This document shows positions 9,791 through 19,309 of a stretch of 64,000 nt of DNA, one piece after another. This DNA is from Candidatus Gemmiger stercoravium. GTDB lineage: Bacteria; Bacillota; Clostridia; Oscillospirales; Ruminococcaceae. Position numbers and translations under genes: made by a program. Positions within the stretch are counted from its first letter, which is position 1, and each line of letters begins with the position of its first letter. The notes under the pieces are model-generated. The model did not search any database and was not told the DNA's origin. It saw only the letters and a program-made list of their open reading frames with translations. The DNA lies in the NCBI GenBank assembly GCA_019119835.1, contig DWWE01000015.1, forward strand, positions 1-64,000, written 5' to 3'.

Positions 9791-10103
9791 GGGGGTCCCT
9801 TCCCTTTCTGCTTTCCCGCGGCCCGCCGCCGGCGGGCCGTCCATACACCAATTATACCGCGCCGGCGGCGGCTGTCAATGCGGCGGGGGCCCCGGGCGGG
9901 ATTTTTGCCGGCGGAAGTTGTAAAAGCTGGAAAAACAGGTGCAAACTGCCGCGAAATATGGTATAGTAAGAAGACATAACAGGGCCATAACGGCAAAGGC
10001 GCAGGGCGCCCGGACCCGGCCGCCGGCGGCGGGGCGGGGTTTGCTTTGCGCCGAAAACCGCGGCGGCGCCGCAGCCGCCCGGCCCCAAAGGGGAGGCTAT
10101 GCA

Positions 10104-10982
10104 ATGGATTTTATCCTGGAGATTCTGAAGGCCGTGGTCTACGGCGTGATCGAGGGCATTACCGAATGGCTGCCGATTTCCAGCACCGGCCACATGATCC
10201 TGGCCGAGCAGGTGCTGAAGTTCCAGTTCAGCGACGCCTTTATGGAGATGTTCCGGGTGGTCATCCAGCTGGGGGCGATCCTGGCGGTGGTGGTGCTCTA
10301 CTTCCGCAAACTCTGGCCCTTCTGCGTGGACAACGGCCAGACGGTGGGGTTTTCCCGGCACATCCGCTGGCCGGTGATGCACCTGTGGTTCAAGATCATC
10401 GCGGCCTGCCTGCCGGCGGCGGTGCTGGGCATCCTGCTGGACGACTGGTTTGACGCGCACCTGTACAACAGCCTGACGGTGGCCACCACCCTGATCCTCT
10501 ACGGCGTGATCTTCATTCTGATCGAACGGCGGCCCCGCCCGCCCCGCACCGCCAAGCTCAGCCGCATCACCTACCGGCAGGCCGGCATCGTGGGGCTGTG
10601 GCAGGTGCTCTCGCTGGTGCCCGGCACCTCCCGCAGCGGCGCGACCATCATCGGCGGCACGCTGTGCGGCATGTCCCGGCCCTGCGCGTCCCAGTTCACC
10701 TTCTTCCTGGCCATTCCGGTGATGCTGGGGGCCAGCGGCCTCAAGCTCGTGAAGTTCTTCGGGGACGGCAACCAGCTGACCGGGGCCGAGGTCACGGTGC
10801 TGCTGGTGGGCTGCGTGGTGGCCTTCCTGGTCTCGATGCTGGCCATCCGCTTCCTGATGGACTATGTCAAACGGCACACCTTCACGGCCTTCGGCTGGTA
10901 CCGCATCGCGCTGGGCATCGTGGTGCTGGTGGTCTGGGTGGTGCAGGCGGTCTTCTTCAAGACCCCTGCCCCCGCCGCCTGA
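10104..10982 (+). CDS. uppP: Undecaprenyl-diphosphatase
   Basis: GVIEGITEWLPISSTGHMILAEQ and LSLVPGTSRSGATIIGG signatures of UppP/BacA. Confidence 0.97.
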   Translation: MDFILEILKAVVYGVIEGITEWLPISSTGHMILAEQVLKFQFSDAFMEMFRVVIQLGAILAVVVLYFRKLWPFCVDNGQTVGFSRHIRWPVMHLWFKIIAACLPAAVLGILLDDWFDAHLYNSLTVATTLILYGVIFILIERRPRPPRTAKLSRITYRQAGIVGLWQVLSLVPGTSRSGATIIGGTLCGMSRPCASQFTFFLAIPVMLGASGLKLVKFFGDGNQLTGAEVTVLLVGCVVAFLVSMLAIRFLMDYVKRHTFTAFGWYRIALGIVVLVVWVVQAVFFKTPAPAA

Positions 10983-11002
10983 CAATCAAACAGCAAACAC
11001 GG

Positions 11003-11036
11003 GAAGATCCCCGGGCCTTTCGGCCCGGGGATCTTC
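11003..11036. terminator. Intrinsic terminator
   Basis: GAAGATCCCCGGGCC-tttc-GGCCCGGGGATCTTC. Confidence 0.8.
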
Positions 11037-11073
11037 GCTGTATTTGGGAGTGAGTGAATGTCGGGAACAGCCG

Positions 11074-12489
11074 TCAGTGGGCGGCGTGGCGGGCTTCCAG
11101 ATCGCCCTTCATGGTGTTGAGGGTCTTGCGGTCCAGGTTGTAGATCAGGCCATAGCTGACCAGCGAGAGGACGCCGCCGATCAGGTACATCGTCGGGGTC
11201 AGGTAGCGCATGTTCAGCGCCACCGCGGCGGGCTGGTCGGGGCCCAGCGTGGCGTTGTAGCCCAGCCAGGTGGCCAGCACGATGCCCAGGGAGGGGCCGA
11301 CGCCCTGCGCCAGCTTGCGGAAGAAGGAGTGCATCGCGTAGGTGGTGCCCTCGTTGCGCTCGCCGAACTTCCATTCCTCGTAGTCCATCGCATCGGCCAT
11401 CATGGCGTAGCCCACGCAGGTGCCGAAGCCGTTGCCGATGGCTGCGATGATCTGGCAGAAGACAAACAGACCGATGCCCTTGGCGTCCGGCGTGATGGGA
11501 AGCACCAGCATGAGGACGTAGGCGAAGCAGGTGATGATGCCGCCGATGATGCAGCCTTCCTTTTTGCCGAGCTTATTGACCAGGGGTTTGACAAAGGGCA
11601 TGAAGAGGAAGAGGCCCAGGTAGGAGAGCATCCCCACGGCGCCGGAGATCTGGGCGTTGCCGAAGTAAGCCTGGAAGAGAACGGTGGTGGCGGTCTGGGC
11701 GCCGTACATGCCGAACTGAACAGCCACGGCCGACAGGGTGGCGCCCACGGCGGGGCGGTTGCGGAAGAAGTTCTTCATCGCAACGAGGAAGTTGAACTTG
11801 GGGGCTTCTTCGCCGACCTTGACCTCGGTGTTGACCCGGATCTCGGTGGTGCGGATCATGAACTGGAAGCACAGCAGCCCGATGCCGCCCATGATCAGCG
11901 CCATCCAGAACATCCGCTGGCCGATCAGCACATTGTTGGCGTCATAGATCACGACGGGGATCAGGATGCCGGTGAGGATGCCGGCCACCATCGCGCCAGC
12001 GCTGCGGAAGCTGGAGATCTCGGCGCGCTGGGCGGGGTCGTCGGTGATCAGGGAGAGCAGCGAACCGTAGGGCACGTTGGCCACGGTGTAGAAGGCGTCC
12101 CAGATGATATAGCCGGCCACAAACATGATGCACTCGGCCACTTCCGGCAGGCCCGGGAAGGGCAGGAAGCAGAGGGCGCCGGCCACCGTCAGGCCAATGG
12201 CGCCCACATTGATGTAGGCCAGGAACTTGTTGCGCTTGTAGTGGCGGCGGTCAGCGTCCACCATCGAACCGATCAGCGGGTCGTTGATGGCGTCCCACAC
12301 CTGCACAAGCAGCAGCAGGCCGGCCATAAGGATCTGGTTGATCCCCATGAACTGGGTCCAGTAGACGGTCAGGCTGCCCTTTAAGGCAAAGCTCATGTTG
12401 CAGCCAAAGTCGCCGGCTGCGTAGCTGATGCGGTCCAGCCAACCGAATTTACGGTAGCCGTTGGCATCCAGGTTTTTGGTTTTTGCCAT
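11074..12489 (-). CDS. GPH-family (glycoside-pentoside-hexuronide:cation) symporter, copy 1
   Basis: SYAAGDFGCNMSFALKGSLTVYWTQFMGINQILMAGLLLLVQVWDAINDPLIGSMVD is typical of the GPH family. Confidence 0.9.
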   Translation of the reverse strand: MAKTKNLDANGYRKFGWLDRISYAAGDFGCNMSFALKGSLTVYWTQFMGINQILMAGLLLLVQVWDAINDPLIGSMVDADRRHYKRNKFLAYINVGAIGLTVAGALCFLPFPGLPEVAECIMFVAGYIIWDAFYTVANVPYGSLLSLITDDPAQRAEISSFRSAGAMVAGILTGILIPVVIYDANNVLIGQRMFWMALIMGGIGLLCFQFMIRTTEIRVNTEVKVGEEAPKFNFLVAMKNFFRNRPAVGATLSAVAVQFGMYGAQTATTVLFQAYFGNAQISGAVGMLSYLGLFLFMPFVKPLVNKLGKKEGCIIGGIITCFAYVLMLVLPITPDAKGIGLFVFCQIIAAIGNGFGTCVGYAMMADAMDYEEWKFGERNEGTTYAMHSFFRKLAQGVGPSLGIVLATWLGYNATLGPDQPAAVALNMRYLTPTMYLIGGVLSLVSYGLIYNLDRKTLNTMKGDLEARHAAH

Positions 12490-12596
12490 TCCGTTTTCCT
12501 CCTTCTTGTTGCGGACGTTCCCGGCGGAACGTCACGGCTTTACTTGTATTATAGCCCCGCCGGCCCGGGGCGCGTAAGCGGCACGGCCTGTCGCAC

Positions 12597-12604
12597 TGTG
12601 ACAC
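12597..12604 (-). promoter_or_regulatory. GTGTCACA box upstream of GPH copy 1
   Basis: TGTGACAC on + (GTGTCACA on -), 43 nt upstream of TATAAT (12553-12548). Confidence 0.5.
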
Positions 12605-12929
12605 TGTTTGCCGAACCCTTTTCAACATTTTTGTGGAATGTGACCATGGTTTTCTCTTTTGCTCCCCCACCGGGGCAAAATGTCCATTTCCGGGCCGGGC
12701 AATTTGGAACCGCATGTCACAGACCGCCGGCCTTTGCCGCTTGTGCAGACGGAGCGGCAGTCACTATAATGAGAATGGTGATAGAAACCAGAAGGTAGAC
12801 GATTCAGAACCTTTGCCTGCAAAGGGCCCTGTCCGGGCCCGCTGATTGTTCTTTCGGTTTCCAACAATCCTTCTTTTCTTCTCCCAACGCGGCAAAAGTC
12901 GTGCTCCTTGCGGGCACGCCTTTTGTCAT

Positions 12930-13221
12930 AGCGTGTCGAGAAACTCGACACGCTGCACAAGGGGCAACAGCCGCGCACGGCAATTGCCTAACGCGACTGT
13001 TTCCCCTTGTGTATCCCCTTTGACAAAATTTTACGGCAAACCGCGCACTCGGAGCAAAGCTCCTCGCACACAATTTGCCGCAAAATTTCCCTGTCGGTGT
13101 CGCCGTCGTCGGCGCACTGCGCCCGCAGGCGCGTTTCGGAGGCCAACCGGGCCGCAAGGCCCGGCTCTTAGGCCGGAGATGTCCGCCGACGGCGACGATT
13201 TGAGATATTTTCGACAGTCTG
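12930..13221 (+). repeat. Copy C of the dispersed multi-hairpin repeat, with a 63 bp insertion in the fourth hairpin loop
   Basis: Same hairpin order as copy B. Extra ctgcgcccgcaggcgc...ggccggaga at 13117-13179 inside the GTCGCCGTCGTCGGC/GCCGACGGCGAC hairpin; ends in GACAGTCTG as copy D does. Confidence 0.9.
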
Positions 13222-13306
13222 TTGCCGTTGTTACAGTACAGCCCCCGGCTGCTGCGGGGCGGCCGGGGGCTGTACGGGTATGACAATAATCAGGAGATAG
13301 CGGAAA

Positions 13307-14722
13307 TTACTTGGCCGCGTGGCGCTCTTCCAGCTCCTTGGTCATGGTGGCCAGGGTCTTGCGGTCCAGGTTGTAGACCAGGCCGTAGGCCACGAGAGCC
13401 AGGACGGCACCAAGCAGATACATACCGGGAACCAGATACCGCATGTTCAGCGCGACCTCAGCGGGCTGGTTCTGCTGCAGGGTAGCATTGTAGCCGACGG
13501 CTGTGGCCAGCACAATGCCCAGGGAGGGGCCAACGCCCTGCGCCAGCTTGCGGAAGAAGGAGTACAGCGCGTAGGTGGTGCCTTCGTTGCGCTCGCCGTA
13601 TTTCCACTCTTCGTAGTCCATCGCATCGGCCATCAGAGCCCAGGCCACGCACTGGCTGAAGCCGTTGCCGACAGCCGCCAGCAGCTGGCAGAGAGCGTAC
13701 ATCACGAGGCCCTTGCCGTCCGGGGTGATGGGCAGAATGAACATCAGGATATAAGCGGCCACCGCGATCACGGCGCCGATGGTGCACATTTCCTTCTTGC
13801 CGACCTTACCGACCAGCGGCTTGATGAAGGGCAGGAAGGCGAACATGCCGACGTAGGAGACCATGGCCATCAGGCCGGAGATCTGGGCGTTCTTGAAGTA
13901 CGCCTGGAACAGAACCTGGGTGGCGGTGGAAGCGCCGTACATGCCGAGGAACATGGAAATCGCAGACAGGGTGGCGCCCAGCGCGGCGCGGTTGCGCACG
14001 AAGTTGAGCATGGCCTTGAAGATGTTGAACTTGGGGGTCTCTTCGCCGGCCTTGACCTCGGTGTTGATGCGCACGACGGTGGTGCGGACCATGAACTGGA
14101 AGCAGATCAGGCCCAGGCCGCCCATGAGCAGGGCGATCCAGAAGATGCGCTCGCCCATCAGAGCGTTGGAGGCATCATAGATGAGCATGGGCAGCAGGAT
14201 GGAGGTGCCGATGTTGGCGATCATCGCGCCGACGCTGCGCCAGGTGGACAGCTGGGAACGCTCGATCGGGTTGTCGGTGATCAGGGACAGCAGCGAGCCG
14301 TAGGGCACGTTGGCCACGGTGTAGAAGGCGTCCCACAGGATGTAGCCGGCCACGAACATGATGGCCTCGGCCACTTCCGGCAGGCCCGGGAAGGGCAGGA
14401 AGCACAGGGCGCCGGCCACGGTCAGGCCGATGCCGCCGGCGTTGACATACGCCAGGAACTTGTTGCGCTTGTAGTGGCGGCGGTCCGCGTCCACCATCGA
14501 GCCGATCAGCGGGTCGTTGATCGCGTCCCACACCTGCACGAGCAGGAGCAGGCCAGCCATAAGGATCTGATTGATGCCCATGAACTGGGTCCAGTAAATT
14601 GTCAGTGTACCTTTCAGGGCAAAGCTCATGTTACAGCCAAAGTCGCCGGCTGCGTAGCTGACTTTGTCGAGAAGGCCGAACTTGCGGGTGCCGTTGGCCG
14701 CCGCAGTGTTGGTTTGTGCCAT
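13307..14722 (-). CDS. GPH-family symporter, copy 2
   Basis: Same 471 aa length and highly similar to copy 1 throughout (VSYAAGDFGCNMSFALKGTLTIYWTQFMGINQ). Confidence 0.9.
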   Translation of the reverse strand: MAQTNTAAANGTRKFGLLDKVSYAAGDFGCNMSFALKGTLTIYWTQFMGINQILMAGLLLLVQVWDAINDPLIGSMVDADRRHYKRNKFLAYVNAGGIGLTVAGALCFLPFPGLPEVAEAIMFVAGYILWDAFYTVANVPYGSLLSLITDNPIERSQLSTWRSVGAMIANIGTSILLPMLIYDASNALMGERIFWIALLMGGLGLICFQFMVRTTVVRINTEVKAGEETPKFNIFKAMLNFVRNRAALGATLSAISMFLGMYGASTATQVLFQAYFKNAQISGLMAMVSYVGMFAFLPFIKPLVGKVGKKEMCTIGAVIAVAAYILMFILPITPDGKGLVMYALCQLLAAVGNGFSQCVAWALMADAMDYEEWKYGERNEGTTYALYSFFRKLAQGVGPSLGIVLATAVGYNATLQQNQPAEVALNMRYLVPGMYLLGAVLALVAYGLVYNLDRKTLATMTKELEERHAAK

Positions 14723-14875
14723 TCAACAATTCCTCCTTTTCCTTTAGCAAAAGCTGCGCTTGCGTCGCCGCAAAAAGCGGACCAGCCGGGTAGCGCGCAT
14801 GGCCCGCCTGCCGCAAGCTGTTAACTCTATTATACGGGGATTGCGGATTTTTCGGGAGGGGCAATCCCCAAAATC

Positions 14876-14883
14876 TGTGACAC
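14876..14883 (-). promoter_or_regulatory. GTGTCACA box upstream of GPH copy 2
   Basis: Within perfect palindrome TCTGTG-A-CACAGA (14874-14886); 41 nt upstream of TATAAT (14834-14829). Confidence 0.5.
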
Positions 14884-15024
14884 AGAAAGTCAAATTTGTT
14901 TAGACTTTTATGTGCGGATTGCACAAGTTTTGCAGTGAGATTGATTCCTGGGCTTGGCCGTTTTCACACTTTTCACCCATTTAGCCCTTACAAAATTGTA
15001 AAAATGTGTTATAATGTTTTCAAT

Positions 15025-15038
15025 CACCCGATCGGGTG
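15025..15038. promoter_or_regulatory. Putative autoregulatory operator of the TetR gene
   Basis: Perfect 14 bp palindrome CACCCGATCGGGTG just downstream of TATAAT (15010-15015). Confidence 0.55.
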
Positions 15039-15069
15039 GCATTCAAGATCTTGGCAGTCGGGAGGACCT

Positions 15070-15717
15070 ATGTACAAAGCGTGTAAAACCAAACAGTCAG
15101 CCCAGCGCCAGCAGCACATTGTGGACTGCCTGCTGGAACTGATGCAGGGCAAAACCATTCAGGAGATCACGGTGCTGGAACTGTGCCAGAAGGCCGAGGT
15201 GCCCCGCAAGTCCTTCTACCGGTATTTTGAGTCGAAGGAAGATGTGGTGCTGGCCGCCATCGACTCGCTGATCATGGGGTACGAATCCTTCCTCGGGCCC
15301 TACCGCAGCCCGGAGGAGCCCCGCACCACCCGCAAGGATCTGGAAAAATTCCTGATGTATTCGATGCATCACCGCAAGACCTTTTACAGCCTGTACCAGA
15401 ACAGCCTGCTCACCCCGTATATGGGGCGGATGATCGAGAGTCTGCTGCAGACCCAGACCGGCCGCCGGTTGATGCGTACGAAGGATGACGATGTCACCTT
15501 TCGGGCCGCCACCTGTTTCATTGTGTATGGCATCACAGCGGTGGTATCGGACTGGATGCTGCGCAATTGCGCCGAGTCGGTGGACAAGATGGCCGGCATC
15601 CTTCTGCAGATCATGACCGAGCCGATCTACCGCACGCTGGAGGAACAGGCCCGGCGGGACGGGACCGGCCGGATCCCGGCCGCCCGCCCCCTGTTCATCG
15701 GCGGCCAGCCCGGCTAA
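15070..15717 (+). CDS. TetR/AcrR family transcriptional regulator
   Basis: N-terminal HTH ...GKTIQEITVLELCQKAEVPRKSFYRYFESKEDVVLAAID; GGAGGACCT RBS. Confidence 0.9.
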   Translation: MYKACKTKQSAQRQQHIVDCLLELMQGKTIQEITVLELCQKAEVPRKSFYRYFESKEDVVLAAIDSLIMGYESFLGPYRSPEEPRTTRKDLEKFLMYSMHHRKTFYSLYQNSLLTPYMGRMIESLLQTQTGRRLMRTKDDDVTFRAATCFIVYGITAVVSDWMLRNCAESVDKMAGILLQIMTEPIYRTLEEQARRDGTGRIPAARPLFIGGQPG

Positions 15718-15761
15718 AGGGGGCATCTGTGCCAATTCGGCGGGGCAAACCTTGGGAGGCC

Positions 15762-15769
15762 GTGTCACA
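15762..15769 (+). promoter_or_regulatory. GTGTCACA box upstream of the GH79-like gene
   Basis: 43 nt upstream of TATAAT (15813-15818). Confidence 0.5.
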
Positions 15770-15876
15770 CTTTTTCCGGTTCTGTCGCTTGTGCCCGGCC
15801 CGCCCCGGCCCCTATAATGGAAAGAGATGTCTGCGCCCGCCACCGGGTCCGGACAAGGAAAAGGAGTGTGTACCCC

Positions 15877-17382
15877 ATGGCAGAAACGATCAAGCTCGCC
15901 CCCGAAGCCCTGAAACCGCTGCGCACCGTGGACGAACGGCTGATGTCCTACAATGTGGAGATGGCCGAAGTCACCGGCGGCACCTTCTGGAAAGAATACA
16001 CCCCCGGCCAGATCGACGGGACCGAGACCTTCCCGCCCATCAAGAATCTGGTGGAGGATATGCGCAACCTGATGCAGGTCTACCCGCCCATCGACCTGTA
16101 CGACGAAAAGCTGCGGGAGCTCACCCGCCAGCTGGGCCCGGCCTGGGTGCGGGTGTCCGGCACCTGGGCCACCAAGACCTACTATGATTTTGACGGCACC
16201 GGCGTGACCCCGCCGGGCTACCAGAACCGGCTGACCAAAGAACAGTGGATCGGCGTGCTGGATTTCTGCAAGGCGGTGGGCGCCAAGCTGCTGATCTCGG
16301 TGGCCAACTGCAACGGCCTGCACAAAGCCGAGGAGCCCTGGAACCCCAGCGAGGCCGAAAAGATCTTTTCGCTGAGCCGGGACTACGGCGTGCCCATCGA
16401 CGCGGCCGAGTTCATGAACGAGCCCAACATGCTGGGCCCCTCCGGCGGGCCGGACGGCTACACCGTCGAGCAGTTCGCCCGGGACCAGGACGCCTTCTTC
16501 GCCTGGGTGCGGGCCAACTACCCCGAGTGCCTCTGCGTCGGCCCCTGCAACACCGGCAACACCGGCATGGGCCCCCAGGACGATTCGGTGGTGGGCCGCG
16601 GCATGGGCGACCTGCTGGGCAACGTGGCCAGCTGCGAGGACCTGATGGCCGGCACCAAGGAAAAGCTGGACGTATACAGCTACCATTATTATAATGGCTG
16701 CTCCGAGCGGCTGGCGTCGCTGATCCCGGCGTCCCACTGGGATGTGAGCCGCGCCACCGACGAGGATTACCTGGACGTGGCCGCCCGCTGCGTGCGGGAC
16801 AACCTGGCGGCCCGGGACCGGTTCTGCCCCGGCGGCCAGATGTGGGTCACCGAGTCCGGCGACGCGGGCGGCGGCGGCGATACCTGGGCCTCCACCTACC
16901 TGGATGTCTTCCGCACCCTCAACGAGCTGGCCGAGTTCGCCACCCTGACCGACGGCGTGATCTTCCACAACACGCTGGCTTCCTCCGACTACGGCTTCCT
17001 GGCGCGGGAGGTCTTTGATCCCCGCCCCAACTACTTCGCCGTGCTGCTCTGGAACCGCCTGATGGGCCAGACCGTCTACGACAGCGGCGAACCGCTGCGC
17101 AAGGGCGCCCGGGTCTTCTGCCACAGCCGCAAGGACGGCCAGGCGGGCAAGGTGTACATGATCCTCAACAACTCCACCACCGACCCCACCACCGTGGAGC
17201 TGCCCGTTGACGCCGTGCGCTACACCCTGAGCGCCGACTCCCTGCGTGCCCCGGTGATGAAGCTGAACGGCCGGGAACTGACCCTGACCGGCGAGACCGG
17301 CCTGCCGGACCTGACCGGCGAGGCGCAGCCCGCCGGCACCCTGACCCTGGCCCCCGCCACCATCACCTTCCTGGTTGTGTAA
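15877..17382 (+). CDS. Glycoside hydrolase, GH79/heparanase-like (putative beta-glucuronidase)
   Basis: RVSGTWATKTYYDF, AAEFMNEPNMLG (acid/base Asn-Glu) and VTESGDAGGGG. Located with hexuronate genes and GPH symporters. Confidence 0.7.
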   Translation: MAETIKLAPEALKPLRTVDERLMSYNVEMAEVTGGTFWKEYTPGQIDGTETFPPIKNLVEDMRNLMQVYPPIDLYDEKLRELTRQLGPAWVRVSGTWATKTYYDFDGTGVTPPGYQNRLTKEQWIGVLDFCKAVGAKLLISVANCNGLHKAEEPWNPSEAEKIFSLSRDYGVPIDAAEFMNEPNMLGPSGGPDGYTVEQFARDQDAFFAWVRANYPECLCVGPCNTGNTGMGPQDDSVVGRGMGDLLGNVASCEDLMAGTKEKLDVYSYHYYNGCSERLASLIPASHWDVSRATDEDYLDVAARCVRDNLAARDRFCPGGQMWVTESGDAGGGGDTWASTYLDVFRTLNELAEFATLTDGVIFHNTLASSDYGFLAREVFDPRPNYFAVLLWNRLMGQTVYDSGEPLRKGARVFCHSRKDGQAGKVYMILNNSTTDPTTVELPVDAVRYTLSADSLRAPVMKLNGRELTLTGETGLPDLTGEAQPAGTLTLAPATITFLVV

Positions 17383-17401
17383 AACTTTCTCCCGATACGG
17401 C

Positions 17402-17431
17402 AAAGGGCGTACCCGAACGGGTACGCCCTTT
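17402..17431 (+). terminator. Intrinsic terminator
   Basis: AAAGGGCGTACCC-gaac-GGGTACGCCCTTT. Confidence 0.8.
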
Positions 17432-17459
17432 GCGCGGTTTTGCTGCGGGTTCGGCCGGC

Positions 17460-18794
17460 TCAGCCGGACCGGCGCATCGTCTGCCGGTAGACCCAGCCGG
17501 CTGCCAGCGCGGTGACCGCCTCGGTCACCCAGAAGGCGTGCCACACCCCGGTGGGGCCCATCAGCCGGCAGAGCAGGAAGGCGGCCGGGATCATGACCGC
17601 CACATACCGCATCAGCGAGATGATGAGCGACTGCGCCCCCTTGCCAAGCCCTTCCAACGCACCGGAGGCCGCCACCGACACGGTGGAGACCAGGAACCCC
17701 GCGCAGAGGATCCGCAGCGCCTGGCCGCCCAGCGCGACGGTCTCGGGGTTGTCGGTGAAGAGGGCGATCAGCGGTTCGGCCCCCGCCAGGCAGAGCAGGG
17801 TGCCCAGCAGCATGATGGCCGCACACATGACCAGGGTGGTGGAAAAGATCTTCCGGACCCGGCCGTATTCCCGGGCGCCGTAGTTGTAGCCGATGATCGG
17901 GCGCATCCCCTGCACAATGCCGCTGGCCGGCAGGTACAGGAAGGTCTGCAGCTTGTAATAGATGCCGAGAATGACCACATAACTCTGGGAGAAGGCCGCC
18001 AGCAGGCTGTTGAGCACCGAGACCAGCAGCGAGGGCAGCGCCAGGTTGAGGATGGCCGGCACCCCGATGGCGTAAAGCCGGGCGTCCAGCCGCAGGTCGG
18101 GCCGCAGCCAGGCCCGGCCCAGCCGCACCGGCGGCGGCGCGACCGCGTACACGACCAGGTACACCGCCAGCGACACCACCTGGCCGATGCCGGTGGCCAG
18201 CGCCGCCCCCGCGATGCCCATGGCCGGGACGGGGCCCAGCCCGAAGATCATGACCGGGTCGAGGAGGATGTTGGTAAGGCAGCCGCTGATCAGCGCCGCC
18301 ATCGTGACCTTCATCCGGCCAACGGCCTGGAAGATCTTTTCGAAGGCCAGCCCCAGCATGATGACCACCGAGAAGAGGAAGACGATGGTGCCGTACCGCA
18401 CCCCCAGGTCCAGCACGGCCGGGTCCCGGGTGAACAGCCCCAGAAAGGCCGGCAGCACCGCGATGCAGCCTACCATGAGCACCAGCCCGTGGACCGCCGA
18501 CAGCGTCAGCCCGTGGGTGGCGGCGGTGCTGGCCCGGTCCTTCTCCCCCGCCCCCAGGTGGAAGGCGATCAGGGCGTTCATCCCGACGCCGAACCCGATG
18601 GCCGCCGCGTTGACGAAATTCTGGATCGGGTAGACCAGCGACAAAGCGGTCATGGCGTCCTCACTGATGCGGGCCACAAAAAAGCTGTCCACGATGTTGT
18701 ACAGCGAGTTCACCAGCATCGAGACGACCATCGGCAGCGCCATGGATGTGAGCAGCGGCAGGATCGGCCGCTCCTTCATAAACTGTTCGTTCAT
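17460..18794 (-). CDS. MATE family efflux transporter
   Basis: MALPMVVSMLVNSLYNIVDSFFVARISEDAMTALSLVYPIQNFVNAAAIGFGVG. Start at ATG preceded by AAGGAG. Confidence 0.93.
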   Translation of the reverse strand: MNEQFMKERPILPLLTSMALPMVVSMLVNSLYNIVDSFFVARISEDAMTALSLVYPIQNFVNAAAIGFGVGMNALIAFHLGAGEKDRASTAATHGLTLSAVHGLVLMVGCIAVLPAFLGLFTRDPAVLDLGVRYGTIVFLFSVVIMLGLAFEKIFQAVGRMKVTMAALISGCLTNILLDPVMIFGLGPVPAMGIAGAALATGIGQVVSLAVYLVVYAVAPPPVRLGRAWLRPDLRLDARLYAIGVPAILNLALPSLLVSVLNSLLAAFSQSYVVILGIYYKLQTFLYLPASGIVQGMRPIIGYNYGAREYGRVRKIFSTTLVMCAAIMLLGTLLCLAGAEPLIALFTDNPETVALGGQALRILCAGFLVSTVSVAASGALEGLGKGAQSLIISLMRYVAVMIPAAFLLCRLMGPTGVWHAFWVTEAVTALAAGWVYRQTMRRSG

Positions 18795-18833
18795 TGGCAA
18801 CACTCCTTGGGCCGTGGCCCGGGTCGTCCGGGC

Positions 18834-18881
18834 AAAAAAAGCCGCACGACCCGACCCCGGCCCCGGGGTGGATCGTGCGGC
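18834..18881 (-). terminator. Intrinsic terminator inside the 5' leader of the MATE gene (putative attenuator)
   Basis: On minus: GCCGCACGATCCACCCCGGGGCCGGGGTCGGGTCGTGCGGC followed by T7, upstream of the MATE ATG and downstream of its predicted promoter. Confidence 0.7.
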
Positions 18882-19078
18882 GAAAAGAGCGCCGGCCACC
18901 CGGCGCTGAAAAATCCACACGGCAGTTTTTAGTGCGGTGTGCCGGGGCCTCAGGCAGACCGGCCAGCCGCCGGCCACAGCGGCCCCGGGCCGTTTGCCCC
19001 ATGCCGCAGACGCCGGCCGGGGCCGAAGCATCGCCCCGCCGCGTTTTTGCCTGTTCCTCCGAACACATCAGCGCCTTT

Positions 19079-19107
19079 ATGATACCGCAGCCGCCCCGTT
19101 TTGTCAA
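19079..19107 (-). promoter_or_regulatory. Sigma-70-type promoter of the MATE gene
   Basis: Minus strand TTGACA (19107-19102) - 17 bp - TATCAT (19084-19079). Confidence 0.7.
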
Positions 19108-19309
19108 CGGCAGGCAGAGCGGCGGCCGCCGAACTTTTTACGAATCCGGCAGTTTTCCACCCCTGATTTATGGAATTCTTCCCTTGCCGGAAGGCGCAGT
19201 GCCTCCCTATAATAGAACTAGGCAATGAACCAACGCCGCATGGCGGCGGGAAGGGCTTCGATCCGCCGCAGCAGCCCCACGATCTCACAGCAGAAAGGAA
19301 GTGTTTCCC

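Noticed and set aside
15097-17826. 909 aa minus-strand ORF spanning TetR and GH79-like genes
   Set aside because: Antisense of two well-supported plus-strand genes; composition-driven artefact.
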